Assembly: GCA_031308135.1 (NCBI GenBank) | Contig: JAHLJT010004567.1 | Span: 30,601,602-30,665,601, forward strand | DNA: 64,000 bases | Origin: Acheta domesticus | Taxonomy: Eukaryota > Arthropoda > Insecta > Orthoptera > Gryllidae | Direction of reading: 5' to 3' | In this document: positions 20,071 to 31,555 of the stretch, piece after piece | How positions within the stretch are numbered: position 1 is the first letter of the stretch | How the letters are laid out: each line of letters opens with the position of its first letter | The notes under the pieces: generated by a model | The model's database searches: none | What the model was told of the DNA's origin: nothing | What the model saw: the letters and a program-made list of their open reading frames with translations, nothing else | Made by a program: the position numbers and the translations under genes

Positions 20071-20860
20071 TCGGATGTTTACGGAAATGATTATTTTTTT
20101 CTAGCGAATTTATTTAAAGGCTGACAATATATGTGCACGAATCATGTCAAACGATGACATATGACCAAGTTTTTATAATGCTTATTTTTGCTTATTTTAG
20201 CATAATGCCTTTTTTTACATAAATGCCTTCTCTTAGAATTATTTCACGTTCTTGCCTTTTATGTATTATTTTTATATACAGTGCTAAGATATCAGAAAAT
20301 CATGGCCATGATCCAACCTGACCATTCATTACGAAACCTTCAATTCTCGTATTTGTATTTTGAATACGAGAGAATTCCTGGAAGTATACCAACATATTTT
20401 TCTCCATTTTCCCTATTTCATAAATACTAGCTATGTTCTGAGAAAATGATTGATTAACAATACACCGAGGGCACATTTTGAGTGGAAATAATGTAAATTC
20501 CCAGAAGGTATGTGTTGCTAATGTTGGACTTCTAAAACATATGTCAGACACATAAGTAGGTATTCAGAAATCCTTCTCTGTATTCAATGATTTTCAATCG
20601 TTGCAGATTTGAAATTGCGATCCTTGAAAAGTTACTGGTAATGTATTGCAATGGAAACTATTACGAATAAAATGTAGAAGAGTTTTAAATATTTTTGGAG
20701 TTTTACAAATAATTTTTAATTTTATTGTTAATGTAATTTATGACAGCGCCTTTTTTCTCCTTATTTTTGACATTTTCAGTGCCTTTTTAGGCGCCTAAAA
20801 GACGATTTTTTAGTGCCTAAACATCCTATTTCTAGTGATGATGTTGTAGGAAATTGGGAA
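20071..20860. repeat. Possible degraded hAT-type repeat with GCCTAAA motifs
   Basis: The ends carry inverted, T-rich GCC-TTTT motifs: GCATAATGCCTTTTTTTACAT (about 20201) and GTGCCTTTTTAGGCGCCTAAAAGACG (about 20780), then TTAGTGCCTAAACATCC and ATTTCTAGTGATG. TTTTAGGTGCTAAAAG at about 51902 looks related. This resembles the ends of some insect hAT-type elements, but termini and duplication cannot be fixed. Confidence 0.3.
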
Positions 20861-22462
20861 CCCCCTTGGCTGAAAGCGTATGAAGCGGGATTACTAGTAA
20901 CGCTTTTCGTCACCGTTAATACGTGATTATCCTTCTTCGCTCTGATGTTGTTCACATATTTTTGTTATTGTTTTATTTATTTAATTTATTTCAGATCGCT
21001 GTGAAACATCTTGGTCATAAGCGATCACTACTTTACAGTTTACATAATAAAATAATACAGTTCATAAACAAACATTACAATGAGAAATTAGTAAACATTA
21101 TACAACAGATATTTAGCGAACAATATAAAACTCTGATTTCATTCGATATTACAGATATGTGTTTTTTTGTTGCAATAAAGGAACTATTAAATATATTTAT
21201 CTAATTTGATTCGCATAGGAATTTAATAACCTTTTACACTCTGGAGTGGAATTCAATAGAGAATGGATAACCGGATCAATTTTAAATTTTTTTCTGAGGT
21301 TAGTAGTAAAAGGACATTCCACTAATAAGTGGGATTTTTGTTATTGTTGTTTTAAATTTACGTTTGAAGTTCATCTCAAACAAAATTCGGTGTTTGGCTC
21401 TACAAGTTCACCGCAATTATTATATTGATACTTGATATATTTTATTACGAGTGTTATAAATATGCTGAACAATTCCAAGTAGTCATATTTAATAGCTTTT
21501 TATAAATTACTTTTAATAATAATATAATAATAATAATAGTGACTTTATTTATGTGACGATTTTCTTACATTATTACACACACAACAAAAGGAATTGGTGT
21601 ATGTCATGTGTAATTATTAAATTCCAAAGAAATTAAAAGAAATAACTATTATAATTGTCCGTGGCCGTTGTTAACGTATGAAATAATGGAATGTGCATTG
21701 ATAAATTCGAACTCCAAATGTATTGCTAAATTTATAAAAAGATCGAAACGTCCAACATGAAACCAATGCAACCACATAACCCGAATAATTACACTTATTA
21801 TGCTTATTGTATTGTTTCAAATAACAGAGGTTTCACATTAAATTAATTATCAATAAATTTCTACTATTAATATAGAGATGTACACATGTTGAAGTGCAGA
21901 CCTACGCACGCCATGCTAGTGGAAGAATAGAACTATATTTCAGCGAAAACTTGGGTGGTAATTCGGTTCATTTCTTTTACATTTCCTTGGTTCTCTACGG
22001 CCCTCGCCAGGGAATGTAGATATTCGAATAATCGTTTACCATTTTATCGCGCAAGTAAGTCAATTCTTTCACGAAAAGCACTAGGGATAATAACCAAAAT
22101 CCCGTAGCTAATTTGCCTTTGCATGCACATAGTTTTTATTGTACGGGAGCGAATATTTTCATATTAATTCTTGCCCGAAACGCTCGCTGCTACATGTATT
22201 CATAATTCAACTTAGATGTATACGAGCCAGACCAGACAATCCAGAGCTCAAGAAATCATGCACGTATTGCACAGTATATAGTATATTACACAGTTTGTAA
22301 CTGTTTTTGGCGTTAAATTAATGAATACATCGTCGCTTGCTAAGAGATATGATCCTCTTATATTCATTCCATTTTAGCTTCATTTCACGCTGTACTGGCC
22401 GTCACATCTTATACTTTTCAGATTTAATTTTTATAACAACATCGAATTCTCAACATAATTTC
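20861..22462. other. AT-rich, no supported gene
   Basis: A plus frame at 20923-21204 contains a good splice-acceptor-like TTTAATTTATTTCAG (about 20980-20994) followed by about 70 open codons, but I recognise no protein family in them and no matching donor. Low-complexity AATAAT near 21513-21538. Otherwise nothing seen. Confidence 0.45.
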
Positions 22463-23320
22463 GTTAGGAACCGAGCAATATCAAGGGTCCCCGAAGTGAG
22501 AATCCTAGATTACTTGTCCAACTCGCCTCGCCCGAGGGGTCCGCCAGCGTAGTTTGGCCGCCTCTCGCAGCGGGTGGGCGGGGGGGGGGCGTGGGCCGAA
22601 GACGCCGGCGAGGGCGGAGGCCCAAGCGGGTCGAGCGGCCCTCCGCCAGGCTGCGCCGTCGTAGATGAGTCCAATAATCACATCTGCGCCGCCCAAGTAA
22701 AGGGATAGGCCGAGGCCCGCTGGCGCCGACGGCCGTGCCGCGCGGCGCGGAGCTGCGCCGGCCAGCAGGTCGGATAGGATTGCGTGTCGCTGTGGTTTCG
22801 GATGCCAAATCGATCGAGCCCGAGGGAAATCAGCAAACAGGATGAGGCGATACCACCCCGAGGCGGCGGCGGCGGCGGCGGAGGCAACGACGCTGGCCGC
22901 CCGCTGCGGTGGCGACGGCAGCGTCTCCGCCCCGCCCCCGTCGCCACCACCGCCGCTCCGCCGCTCCCACCCCCACTCACCACCCGGCCCTCGTTCCACC
23001 GCCAGAGACTTCATTGATCAGAGGGAGGTGGCGGGACGGGGTCCGGGTCGGGGGAAAGCGGGGCAGGCCAGGCAGGGGTGGGTGAGAAGCGGGGAAGTGG
23101 CGGGGATTGTAATGAGGGCGACGGCACCACTTGGGTCGGACAATGGTGTCCCCCCCCCCTGGTTTTTCAGGGCCGCTCGCGCCCCCCGGGCTCGCCCGGC
23201 CGATCCCCCGCGCGAAAGCTCTTAATTACGCGATGACACCGCTCGGGCGGCAGGCGACGGGGACTCGGACGGGGGGAGGCTGTGCGGGAGGGGCAGGGCG
23301 AAAATGGAGGAAGAGAAGAA
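22463..23320. promoter_or_regulatory. GC-rich CpG island, candidate regulatory DNA
   Basis: A sharp transition from AT-rich DNA to a CpG-dense island with short unusual motifs: GAGTCCAATAATCACATC (about 22667), GCCCAAGTAAAGGGATAG (about 22692), a RUNX-like TGTGGTTT (22791-22798), AAATCGATCGAG (about 22807), TCATTGATCAG (about 23012) and CTTAATTACGCG (about 23221). (GGC)n near 22862 and CCCCCCCCCC at 23151 are simple repeats. Long frames exist on both strands because stops are rare, and their products are low-complexity. It may be a promoter island or enhancer of a gene outside the window. Confidence 0.4.
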
Positions 23321-23855
23321 GGCAGAAGGAGTGTCAGGGAGAGACTACGAAAATAAAAATGAAGGCAGAACGAGAAGGGGGGAAAATGCAGCAAGGTGAA
23401 TATGGAGGATAAAGTGAAGAAACACACGATGTGAAAGCGGTGTAAACGAAACACACGTTGGGAACGGAGAGGAAGACGTGGGAATGAAGTGTAAATGTAA
23501 GGAAGAGGTGGAGAAAGAACGAAGCAAAAGTTGCCCTTACTGGTGAATACTTGAATTCCAAAGACTTATCGTTGGTCGTGCGAACTGCACGAAGTGCCCG
23601 CGCAAGTGAAGAGTGTGGGGTTGGAATGAAAAGGAGGATCTGTTGCGTTTTAGATATGGGCCAGCGACGGAGAATGAGGTAGCGGAGACTGTCCGACAGG
23701 GACCCGTGGTTCTCACCGCCGACGCAACTCACTTTGCTCTTGGGAAAGAATCGCTTGCGGAGACCTCTCCAGCACGAAGGCACTGTCAGTCTCCCGCTTT
23801 TTGCTCCTTCGCAGCCCAGATGCCGACAGCTTCACTTATTGCTCAGTGGTTTATA
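23321..23855. other. No gene seen; purine-biased then mixed DNA
   Basis: Top strand GA-rich to about 23530. Frames on both strands (23334-23783 minus, 23613-23909 plus) run into the SINE or low-complexity sequence and show no domain. Confidence 0.5.
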
Positions 23856-24404
23856 CGGACCGGGAGAGGTAACTCAGAACATCAAATGATGTCACTGCGG
23901 GACTTCTGACCGGGAGGTTCTGATGCTCGAGTACCAACGGTGGCAGGATTTTCGACACTAGTCAAATAGCTATGTCGAGTTCTGCCGCTGTCTGGTGGAG
24001 AATGCTAGTGGCCGGCTGCTCTGATCGTTAGTTTTCCGTGGTTTCTCTGATCAATACCAGGTGAACGTCGGAGAAGTAACCTAACAAACGGACCGCGCGC
24101 TACCTTTCCTTCCCATTCCTTGTCCTAACCTACCCCTTACACACACACATTAACATCCACTACACTAGCATAGATGCCGGGAGACCAGTCGGGAACTTAG
24201 AACTTGTTCCAGCTGGAGCGGTGCCCCGCTGATGGGAGATACCTGGTTGCAAAATCCTTGCTAGCCATCGGTTGGTCGGTGCCGATCTCGCCATTCTGTG
24301 GAGCATGATCACCGCCACCTCCCGAGGAAGAAAATATTCTTTTCACTTACTGGCCTAATGACCTTAGCAGTTGATGCACCCGGAATCACTAGTAATCACT
24401 AGTC
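23856..24404 (+). mobile_element. tRNA-SINE, full length
   Basis: Head GGACCGGGAGAGGTAACTCAG (A-box region about 23868), degraded B box TGCTCGAGTACCAACGG (about 23925-23941), complete middle block TGGAGAATGCTAGTGGCCGG and GCTCTGATCGTTAG, ACACACACATTAAC spacer, 3' body GCCCCGCTGATGGGAGATACC and GGTTGGTCGGTGCC, tail CCGGAATCACTAGTAATCAC. About 550 bp, probably close to the family's full length. Confidence 0.92.
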
Positions 24405-25651
24405 GCTCGTTAGATGCATTAGAGGCAAGGTCAAACCGCGACGGTTGTCATATCATCCAAATCATCTTTCAACATCCTATTTTGCCAGTAAAATTGAAAT
24501 GTCAACGACAGTTACATCTCCGGGGAAGGATGAAGAAGAATTGTGGAAGATAAAGTGAGCCATCATCCGAGAGACCCATATGTGGGACGTCTTAGATTAT
24601 TTTCAAGCAGAATACCTCTCTAACAAGTGTGAACAAAAATAAAATATTAAATTGATTATTTGTAATTTTCAAAACAATAAAATATGATTGAATAAAATGC
24701 AGTATGTAAGAAATGAGTCAACATAAGTGTTCGTACATTATCTTCTATCCCATATGATCGAATCCTAAATTTTGGTACCAAGACGAAAACTCTGGGTATT
24801 AAATCAATGCCCGTATTTATTAGAAGATTAGATTTCAATTCGTATTTTATTACCAAGAAATATTTTCCAAATGGCTTCATTTTCTGAAGACCTTCTTTTG
24901 TTATCGTATCTTTAATGTGCTACTCGGAGACTTCCGTCGATTATGAAGTAATGACAAAATCTGTGTCTGAATCTGATTACGTCGTTATTGCATTTTCGCG
25001 GAAATCTCGCGACTGAATTCCCTCGACATTTATGATAATGAGATACCAATAATAGCCTGCCACTCAATGAAAACCAAACGTCATTAATTTATGGAAGCAC
25101 TGGACCCGAATGGAACTGAAAACCACTTAACCTCTCCAACGAAAACTCCTCTCTCTTTTTCAAAAAAACAGTCGACATTCTCGGGGTAATCGGCAGTCCA
25201 TCAGCGACCGGCTTGTTTGGATGTGAATAAAATATGAAATTGATCTTCGCAGTGTCCACAAGAGCCGGCGGCCAATTGCCGTAGTTTCCGCCCCCCGCCG
25301 CTGGCGGCGCGCCCGGCGTTGGCTGCGACGTTCGGCATTTGTTTCCCCTTGGAGGGGAGCAGGAGGGCGTTGCCATCTGAACTGGACGGCCAAAGCGCCC
25401 GTTCAACATTCCTCAAGCACTGGTCATTTTCTTCCCTATCCGTTCCGTTTCTGTTTCCTTATGGTCCTCTCATACTTCGCTCCCTGGGTGACGTTTTTCC
25501 TAAACAAATTCGTATGGTTTATTTGAAGACAACACTCTTCTAATACATAGATTTCTATTCATGTGCATTTCTTCCTTATCTTTTCATTCGCATTAAATTA
25601 CCCTTTTAGCCAATGTTTTCTTTCCTCCCTGCTTGATTGTATCTTAAGATG
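24405..25651. other. No gene seen; includes a small CpG patch
   Basis: AT-rich except for 25241-25410, a CpG-rich patch with GCCGCTGGCGGCGCGCCCGG (about 25297). Frames over the patch differ on each strand and have no domains. Nothing else recognised. Confidence 0.5.
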
Positions 25652-25783
25652 AGTGATTCGGATGTAAATAATGTTATTGGACATTTTGGGCGAACTCAAT
25701 ATTAGCCTGTATGAACATCCTCAAAAAGACTAATATCGAGTTCATCTAAAATGTCCGTCTTCGTTATTTGCACGCCAAACCCT
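25652..25783. other. Isolated imperfect hairpin, about 55-bp arms
   Basis: 25664-25706 and 25729-25771 are reverse complements with a 22-nt loop, and weaker pairing continues outward to about 25652 and 25783. Within the arms GGACATTTT and GAACTC are perfectly paired and several differences are G.U-compatible if transcribed. It could be a miniature inverted-repeat element, a small-RNA precursor-like hairpin, or a chance remnant of a foldback. No related copy is seen in the window. Confidence 0.6.
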
Positions 25784-26579
25784 CATTCAGTATATCTCTT
25801 CTTGCTCATCGGCACTTTTTTCAAAAACGATTTCTGAATATTTGCTTCCACTGACTTTAGGTACCTTCACCCTTCATCTTCGTCAAAAGAATAATTATGC
25901 TTTGAGGTTTTTTATTTTATTTTTTTATTAACTTTTATAAGGATATCAGTTTTATTTTTGCATCCTAACTCAAAATGTTTTGTTTGTTTTTCCTACACTT
26001 TCAATTATTTTCATATCCTCAACATTTATTTGTCACAGGTTCATTCTCCGGGCGTCCGGGAATTTGGGGAATCATTTTGAATTCCATCTCCCAGAATGGT
26101 TTTTCTAGGCCACTCGAAACTCTTCCTGCAAAATTTGTATGCAATTCCTCCCGTAGTTTTCAAAGGTTTTGTACACACATCACAAGGCGATGGAGCATAT
26201 TCATAATTATAATTTTACTAATTGCAAAGAGAATCTTTCAATATATTTCACTGAATATTTTATAAACTACTATCAAGCTACAAATGAAAATAAATTTTAT
26301 TTCCAGAAGAAATTAAATTTGCTTTATTCAAAAACATGAGTTAGCTACACATTACATCTACATACCCCGTAGAAAAATCCTTATTGCGCTATTGGCTTCA
26401 ATTAATACATTCATACACATTCAATTTTACTGCAAAGAAAATATCCATATATTGTGCCAATATCCTATTTCTGCTAATTTCCTCTATAAGTTCCTACGAT
26501 TCATCCCGGATAGCGCCCTGTGTTCCTTTCTGGGCCAGAGGTTTCGAGTGTAACGGTCTAATATTGAGAGCACTGCGTA
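25784..26579. other. No gene seen, AT-rich
   Basis: T-rich in the first part (25900-25990). Frames at 25975-26265 and 26384-26677 are hydrophobic low-complexity translations without domains. Confidence 0.55.
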
Positions 26580-27300
26580 TTTTTATCCTCCGCGAGGTCG
26601 CAGCATCGTCGCTTGCTTTCCTCCCACCCTATCGCCCGTGGCGTCCGCCCACGCCCCCTTCTCCCGACCGCATATAGAAGAATGCCCGCCATTCATTACT
26701 GCCATTACCGTGACATCCGCGGGCCCTTACGTCTCGACTGGCCCCTCGCAAATCATGGGGTATCGCGTGCCGCCGCCACCGCCGCCACGCCGCCGTCGCC
26801 CGGGACCCATAGCTCAGCCGCCCCCGCCCGCCATCGCTGCCGACCCGCCCCGCTCCACCCTCCCCCCCCGCCTCCACCCGCCGCCCCGCCGGCGCTCTTA
26901 CGACGCATTATTAGGGTCCACGGTTGTTTGCCAGTCAACTTCATTACGACCTTAATCGTGACGTCATTTATAATGCAGGGTCGCGAGCGGTTCCGCCGCC
27001 GCCCCCGCCGCCACCGGCTCGCGACGTGTTTCCCTTCGCGATTTATCTGTTTGCTCGCGGTCCACCTGCCGGCGCTTGGCGTCGCGGCGCGTCGCGTCGG
27101 CCCCTTGGAAAGTTCTTCATTAAGCAAGGAGTCGTCCACCTGCCTAATCCCGCCTCCGCTGAGCGTCGCCGCGCGGCGCCACGCCCCACGGAAGCGGCCC
27201 CGGGGGGCGGTGGGGGCGGAGGCGGGGGCGGGGCGTCGGAATCGATCGCTTTCTAACGAGGAGTACTTCATACGCCCTGCCATTTGTCGGAGAGTGTAAT
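26580..27300. promoter_or_regulatory. GC-rich CpG island with CRE- and homeodomain-like motifs
   Basis: CpG-dense DNA made of (CCG)n/CGCC runs alternating with short AT-containing islands: CCATTCATTACTGCCATTACC (about 26690-26710), GCATTATTAGGG (about 26906), a full CRE-like TGACGTCA (26959-26966) directly followed by TTTATAATG (26967-26975), GATTTATCTGTTTGC (about 27041) and TTCTTCATTAAGC (about 27114). Frames of 80-230 codons on both strands overlap here and encode alanine/proline/arginine/glycine-rich sequence, which I treat as compositional. The pattern suggests a promoter or enhancer; no gene is visible to which it belongs. Confidence 0.4.
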
Positions 27301-28654
27301 GAAGAAAGGGACTCGTTATGGTTTACAACGGGGGACAGTATAATTGAAGGGTTGAGGGAGGAAGGCTTGTTTGAGACGGAAAGGGTGTCTTCGTGGGGCG
27401 GATCCGGAGAACGGTTCATCGATAAAACGATAACTGATTGTAAGAGGGGAAATTATGATTAAGCGATCGAATATCGTCGTCGAGCAAATAATGAAGGCAT
27501 TGTCGAGTGCTGAAAGTTTGATCTAATTTTCATTTCTCACTTAATTAAGGGTAGATAATAGTCGTTGCAAGAAAATATTGTGAAATATAACGTGTTAATA
27601 CCAATAACCCAGTTTGAGTTGAAATTAATGTGCACAGATCATCCATTCCTAGAGCTCGGATTTCTGGGAAATACATATTATTCTGCTATAAATTCAACCA
27701 TTGTAAATTAAATGGAAATTACAGTGGCAGCCCATGGTTTCCCAAACACAAATTTCATATTACCTAAAAAGAAACATTTTCTTTATCTCTGTAAAAAATA
27801 AATATTTTGCTGCGATACAAAAATTATTTTTATAAAAACCAAACAGTACTAATAATAAATATACAAATATTATCAAGTTTTGTATGAATAAACGACTATT
27901 TTGAACATGTTTAATTTAATAATCTGGCATCCTTGTAAGTACTGTAAAACACGCTTGATTTAGGGATACACGGTAACGTAGAACATTCCACTCCGGTTCT
28001 TCTCTGGATTGCATGTGGAAAGGAATCCCTACTCCCAGCAATCAAAACGTTTGAGGGCCATTTCCATCATCATCGTCATGCTAGTGCTGTCATGGGGATT
28101 ATCATCATGCATTAAAATCACGCAAAAAATCATGTATTAAAATCACACATTAACATAACGTGCAGCTCCGAAACTTCCTCAGATTCCAATAACCTAACCC
28201 ATCTGTACGGCGTAGGAGCGTGGGCCACCTAGAGGTACAGCCAGACTCAGCCGGCTGGAGGAAGCGACTACATCATCAGAAGTCTGTACGGAATTGTCCA
28301 TGTGAGAATACGTAAATGAACTTCACGCCTTTTTTCGAAAAATTGCCAGGGATCGAATGGTGCATGCGTTGGGTTTTGGTTGTTAACGTATTGCATACTT
28401 CTGCAAATTAAATCTCTCTTTCGCGTTCTCAACAGCGTCTTCAGTCCAATTGCACCGTTTCCGCCACGAAAAATGAGTAACGGCCACATTCTCAAACTTT
28501 CTGCACATTCTGGAAGCGCTGTACGGAGGATAACCCATATCGTTCTTTCTTACTTAACAATTACAAAAGAACATTTTATACCAACTGCCATCGAGTGAGA
28601 AGCTGATAGGCCAGATTTATCCAAGATTTTACAAAATCATTATCTCTAGTGTGT
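27301..28654. other. No supported gene; a weak helix-turn-helix-like remnant
   Basis: 27390-27560 has several AT-core motifs (TTCATCGATAAAACG, AATTATGATTAAGCG). On the minus strand around 28478-28310, one frame reads KRCNWTEDAVENAKERF before a stop, slightly like the start of psq-type helix-turn-helix domains in pogo-like transposases; an overlapping frame (28268-28495) is open for 75 codons. The match is too weak to call. A direct repeat CATTAAAATCAC occurs at about 28112 and 28136. Confidence 0.35.
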
Positions 28655-29000
28655 TATGAGTTACGTTACGATTATGTATTGAACTACGAGGATCGAGTGG
28701 ATGAGATCATTCTATTGAAGCTGCTGACGGGGACAAACACATATACAAGTCTGCGAGCTGTATCGTTGTTAGATACTACTTTGCCAGTTAACAATTGAAC
28801 TGAATTTCTTACTCGTTGAGCCTTAGGGTTTTCCAATACGTAGTAGGAATTTAATCCAATTGCTTTAACTGGCAAAGAAGTATCTAATTACAATACAGCT
28901 CACAGACTTGTACATGCGTCCGCCCCGTCACCAGCATCAATAGAATGAGCTCAACCACTCATTCCACGTCGTAGCTCGATACGTCGTAACGTATCGACCT
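28655..29000. mobile_element. Foldback MITE, about 140-bp inverted arms
   Basis: The left arm (about 28655-28797) and right arm (about 28857-29000) are inverted copies. Paired blocks include GTTACGTTACGA/CGTAACGTATCG at the outside, GAGATCATTCTATTGA against TCAATAGAATGAGCTC, ACAAGTCTGCGAGCTGTAT against its complement near 28894-28914, and TTTGCCAGTTAA against TTAACTGGCAAAG at the inside. The central loop is about 60 bp. No coding capacity. The outer ends are not sharp, so no target duplication can be given. Confidence 0.75.
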
Positions 29001-29895
29001 GGAAAGAGAGTGCGGCAAAATAGAAATGCTAGCCCAGTCTGAGAAAACTAACAAGTACGTGAAAGATTGTAGTATCACTGGTTTTCCTGTCTCGATCCTT
29101 TTCGTTTCGACGATTTTTACTGCATGTCCTCCCGTTTATATTTTTATCCTACGCCAAAGTGTTGCTCTTGGTGGAGGAAGCAAGCATGTTAACTCGTTAA
29201 TACACCAAGCGGCTGCCGAAGAATGTGGTCTCGGAGTCTCGGAGTGTAAGTATCGAGTTATAAGTTTAGTACCCGTAATGACCTAAAACGATTGGGCAAG
29301 AAATTCAATCACTAGTAATTTATTCACAATAAAACTTGAAGTACAAATATTACAAATAAAAAATAATATTAATTTATTTAAAATATGTTGACGATTACAA
29401 AATCTAAATAAATAATCGAGACAGCCTAGTCTAATCTCAATTACTTTCAAATATCTTCAGACCTTTGAGCCGGATAAAAGTATCACATGCTCATTCATTG
29501 CTGCCGAATAAAAGTATCACATTTCCGGCCGAGAAAAACTTAGCGAGTAGGAGCATTCCTGAAGAAATAACAAGGTCTAAAAACGCACCAAATTTCCTGC
29601 AATGCAAGGTCAACAAGGTTTCTGTTTCTTTCTCACAACGCGCGAAGGATCTCAATTTGTTGAAACGCCGCCTTCTCTAAATGGTATGCCAAGAAGTTAC
29701 AAAATAGTCCAGGAACAAACTAAAAAATAATATTACATGATTTAATTCAGAGAACAAGAGCAAGAATTTTGAATACTACTTCCCAGCAAAAATCATCGTG
29801 AGGTAATAAGTATGCTTAAAGATCGCTGTTAACAAGTTTTCTAAGTAGTAATATACATCGTGTAGGGAAAGTTATGTAATGATGCCCGAAAAAAA
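29001..29895. other. No supported gene
   Basis: Frames at 29026-29286 and 29465-29680 lack domain signals. A small duplicated stretch AAAAGTATCACAT occurs at about 29477 and 29511. Confidence 0.5.
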
Positions 29896-30374
29896 CGGCG
29901 GCTCGGGAGGTGACGGTGATCTTCCCCCGCTGGATGGCGAAATCCGGCACCGACTTACCGTCGCCTAGCGGGGTTTTCCCCACCAGATATCTCCCACCAG
30001 CGGGGCACCGCACCAGCCGAGACAAACTCTAGGCTCCCGACCGTTCTCCCGGCATGTGTGGTAGTGTAGTGCATGTTAGTGTATGTGTGAAAGGGGAGAG
30101 GATAGGACAAGGAAGAGGTGCGAAAGATAGCGCGCTCCGTGGCCCGTTTGTTAGAGACTGCTCCGGCATTCGCCTGGTGTTGATCGGAGAAATTTCGGAA
30201 AACTACCGATCAGAGCAGCCGGCCGCTAGAATTCTCCTCCAGACAGCGACTGAATTCGACCTAGCTGACAAGCTAGTGTCGAAAATCCTGCCGCCGTCGG
30301 GACTCGAACCTAGGACCTCCCGGTCAGAGGGACAGCAGTGACATCAGTTGATGCCTTGAGCCATCTCTCCCGGT
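29896..30374 (-). mobile_element. tRNA-SINE, reversed, near full length
   Basis: One of the best-preserved copies. On the minus strand it starts with CCGGGAGAGATGGCTCAAGG (A-box region, 30374-30355) and has B box AGGTTCGAGTCCCGACGG (about 30314-30297). The middle block ends ...GGAGAATTCTAGCGGCCGGC. The 3' body has GCCCCGCTGGTGGGAGATA and CCAGCGGGGGAAGATCACCG. The AATC tail is missing. Confidence 0.93.
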
Positions 30375-31284
30375 AGAACGCTTCGTTCAGGAGGTATTTA
30401 ACTACATAGATTTTAACAATATTGCCTGAGTGTTCAGCGTTGCATTCGACATGAATATTTAGATTTTTTTCAAAATATCTTCATATTTTGACACTCAAAA
30501 TGCAATTCTTCACGTCTTCGTAAAATTTTCTTCTTTTATAGACCTCATTTATAAACATTGGATGTGTGCGAGAGCCACAAAATTCAAATATACTACTGAA
30601 GTATTATAGGAAACGATTGTAGGAAATCAGGATAATTTATCTTGCATACTAATCGCCCAGGGACCCCGCCAATGAAACTCAATTATTAGAAGCGGAGACT
30701 CAAACCCGAAGAGCCAACCGTGAGCTTCCTGAGAATTCCTACAGCCCATCGACAATTCGAGCGAAATCTGACAAACATTTCCTACAACCCATCACTTTTC
30801 CACACCCAACCTTTTTCCCAGAGAAACATAAGCGCCTCTGATCGAAAGGTAGAAGAATATAAAATTATAATATAAAATATGTACTTAAAAACATGCTAAA
30901 ATGAGTTAATATGAACCGGCTACGTCGGGAAAGCGCCCCTCTTATTTAAAATAATAATTATTTCTCCTGAAAATTGTAGATTTTTCTGCGAAATTCCAAC
31001 TCAGTGTTTCGCCGACGCCACCCTGCGGAACGGTAGCGGCTCCCACGCGCGTGGTCCCGCCCTTTCCACGAGGCGCCGCCCACCCTTCTCCGCTGGGCTC
31101 GCGCTCGGCTCGCCCTTCGAATCCTCTGAGAAGAAGCCCTCCACACGTCCGCTTCAATCAAAAGATCCGGAATAAACTGTTATCCACCCACCATTGCTAC
31201 TCCGTAGTAATGAAGCAATTAGATAAATTAGTTTCGTTACTGGACGTCCATTAATAGACACTTCTTAGAGAAGTCTTTAGTTTC
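30375..31284. other. No gene seen; small GC-rich patch at 30990-31150
   Basis: AT-rich apart from a CpG-rich patch (CCCACGCGCGTGGTCCCGCCC, about 31041), whose frames on both strands are short and unmatched. Confidence 0.5.
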
Positions 31285-31555
31285 TCGTATTCTAAAAAAA
31301 ATTATGTAATGCTGCAGCAAAACTAGGGATGCTACATTAGCACATATTTTCTCGCATTATTTATGTCTGCTTCTCTATATTATACTACTACGTGTATGTA
31401 CAAAAGAGTATTCAACAAAAAAATTTCCGCTCTGGGACCCTAAATCAGATCAAGTTAACCCGCCCTTAGTCACACCACTGCGTCACAGAAGCGCCGCGCC
31501 GTATGGATCCAACTCGGACCGACACTTAGAAACGAAAATGCTCGCTTCATGTGAA
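31285..31555. mobile_element. Small element A-group end fragment and flank
   Basis: 31296-31325 (AAATTATGTAATGCTGCAGCAAAAC) is the reversed 3'-terminal motif of the element A group. The rest is unassigned. Confidence 0.4.

Noticed and set aside
20923..21204. Possible internal exon after a good acceptor-like TTATTTCAG
   Set aside because: Pyrimidine tracts with CAG are common in AT-rich DNA. The product is not recognisable and no partner donor or neighbouring exon was found.
22464..23225. Overlapping frames of 77-169 codons at the CpG island as exons
   Set aside because: Low-complexity Ala/Pro/Arg/Gly products on both strands and no domain or conserved motif.
26613..27299. 228-codon plus frame in the second CpG island
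   Set aside because: Overlapped by a 176-codon minus frame of equal quality. No domain; GC-rich low complexity.
28268..28495. pogo-like helix-turn-helix remnant
   Set aside because: One short stretch resembles the start of a psq-type domain but the alignment fails after 17 residues and no catalytic part is nearby.
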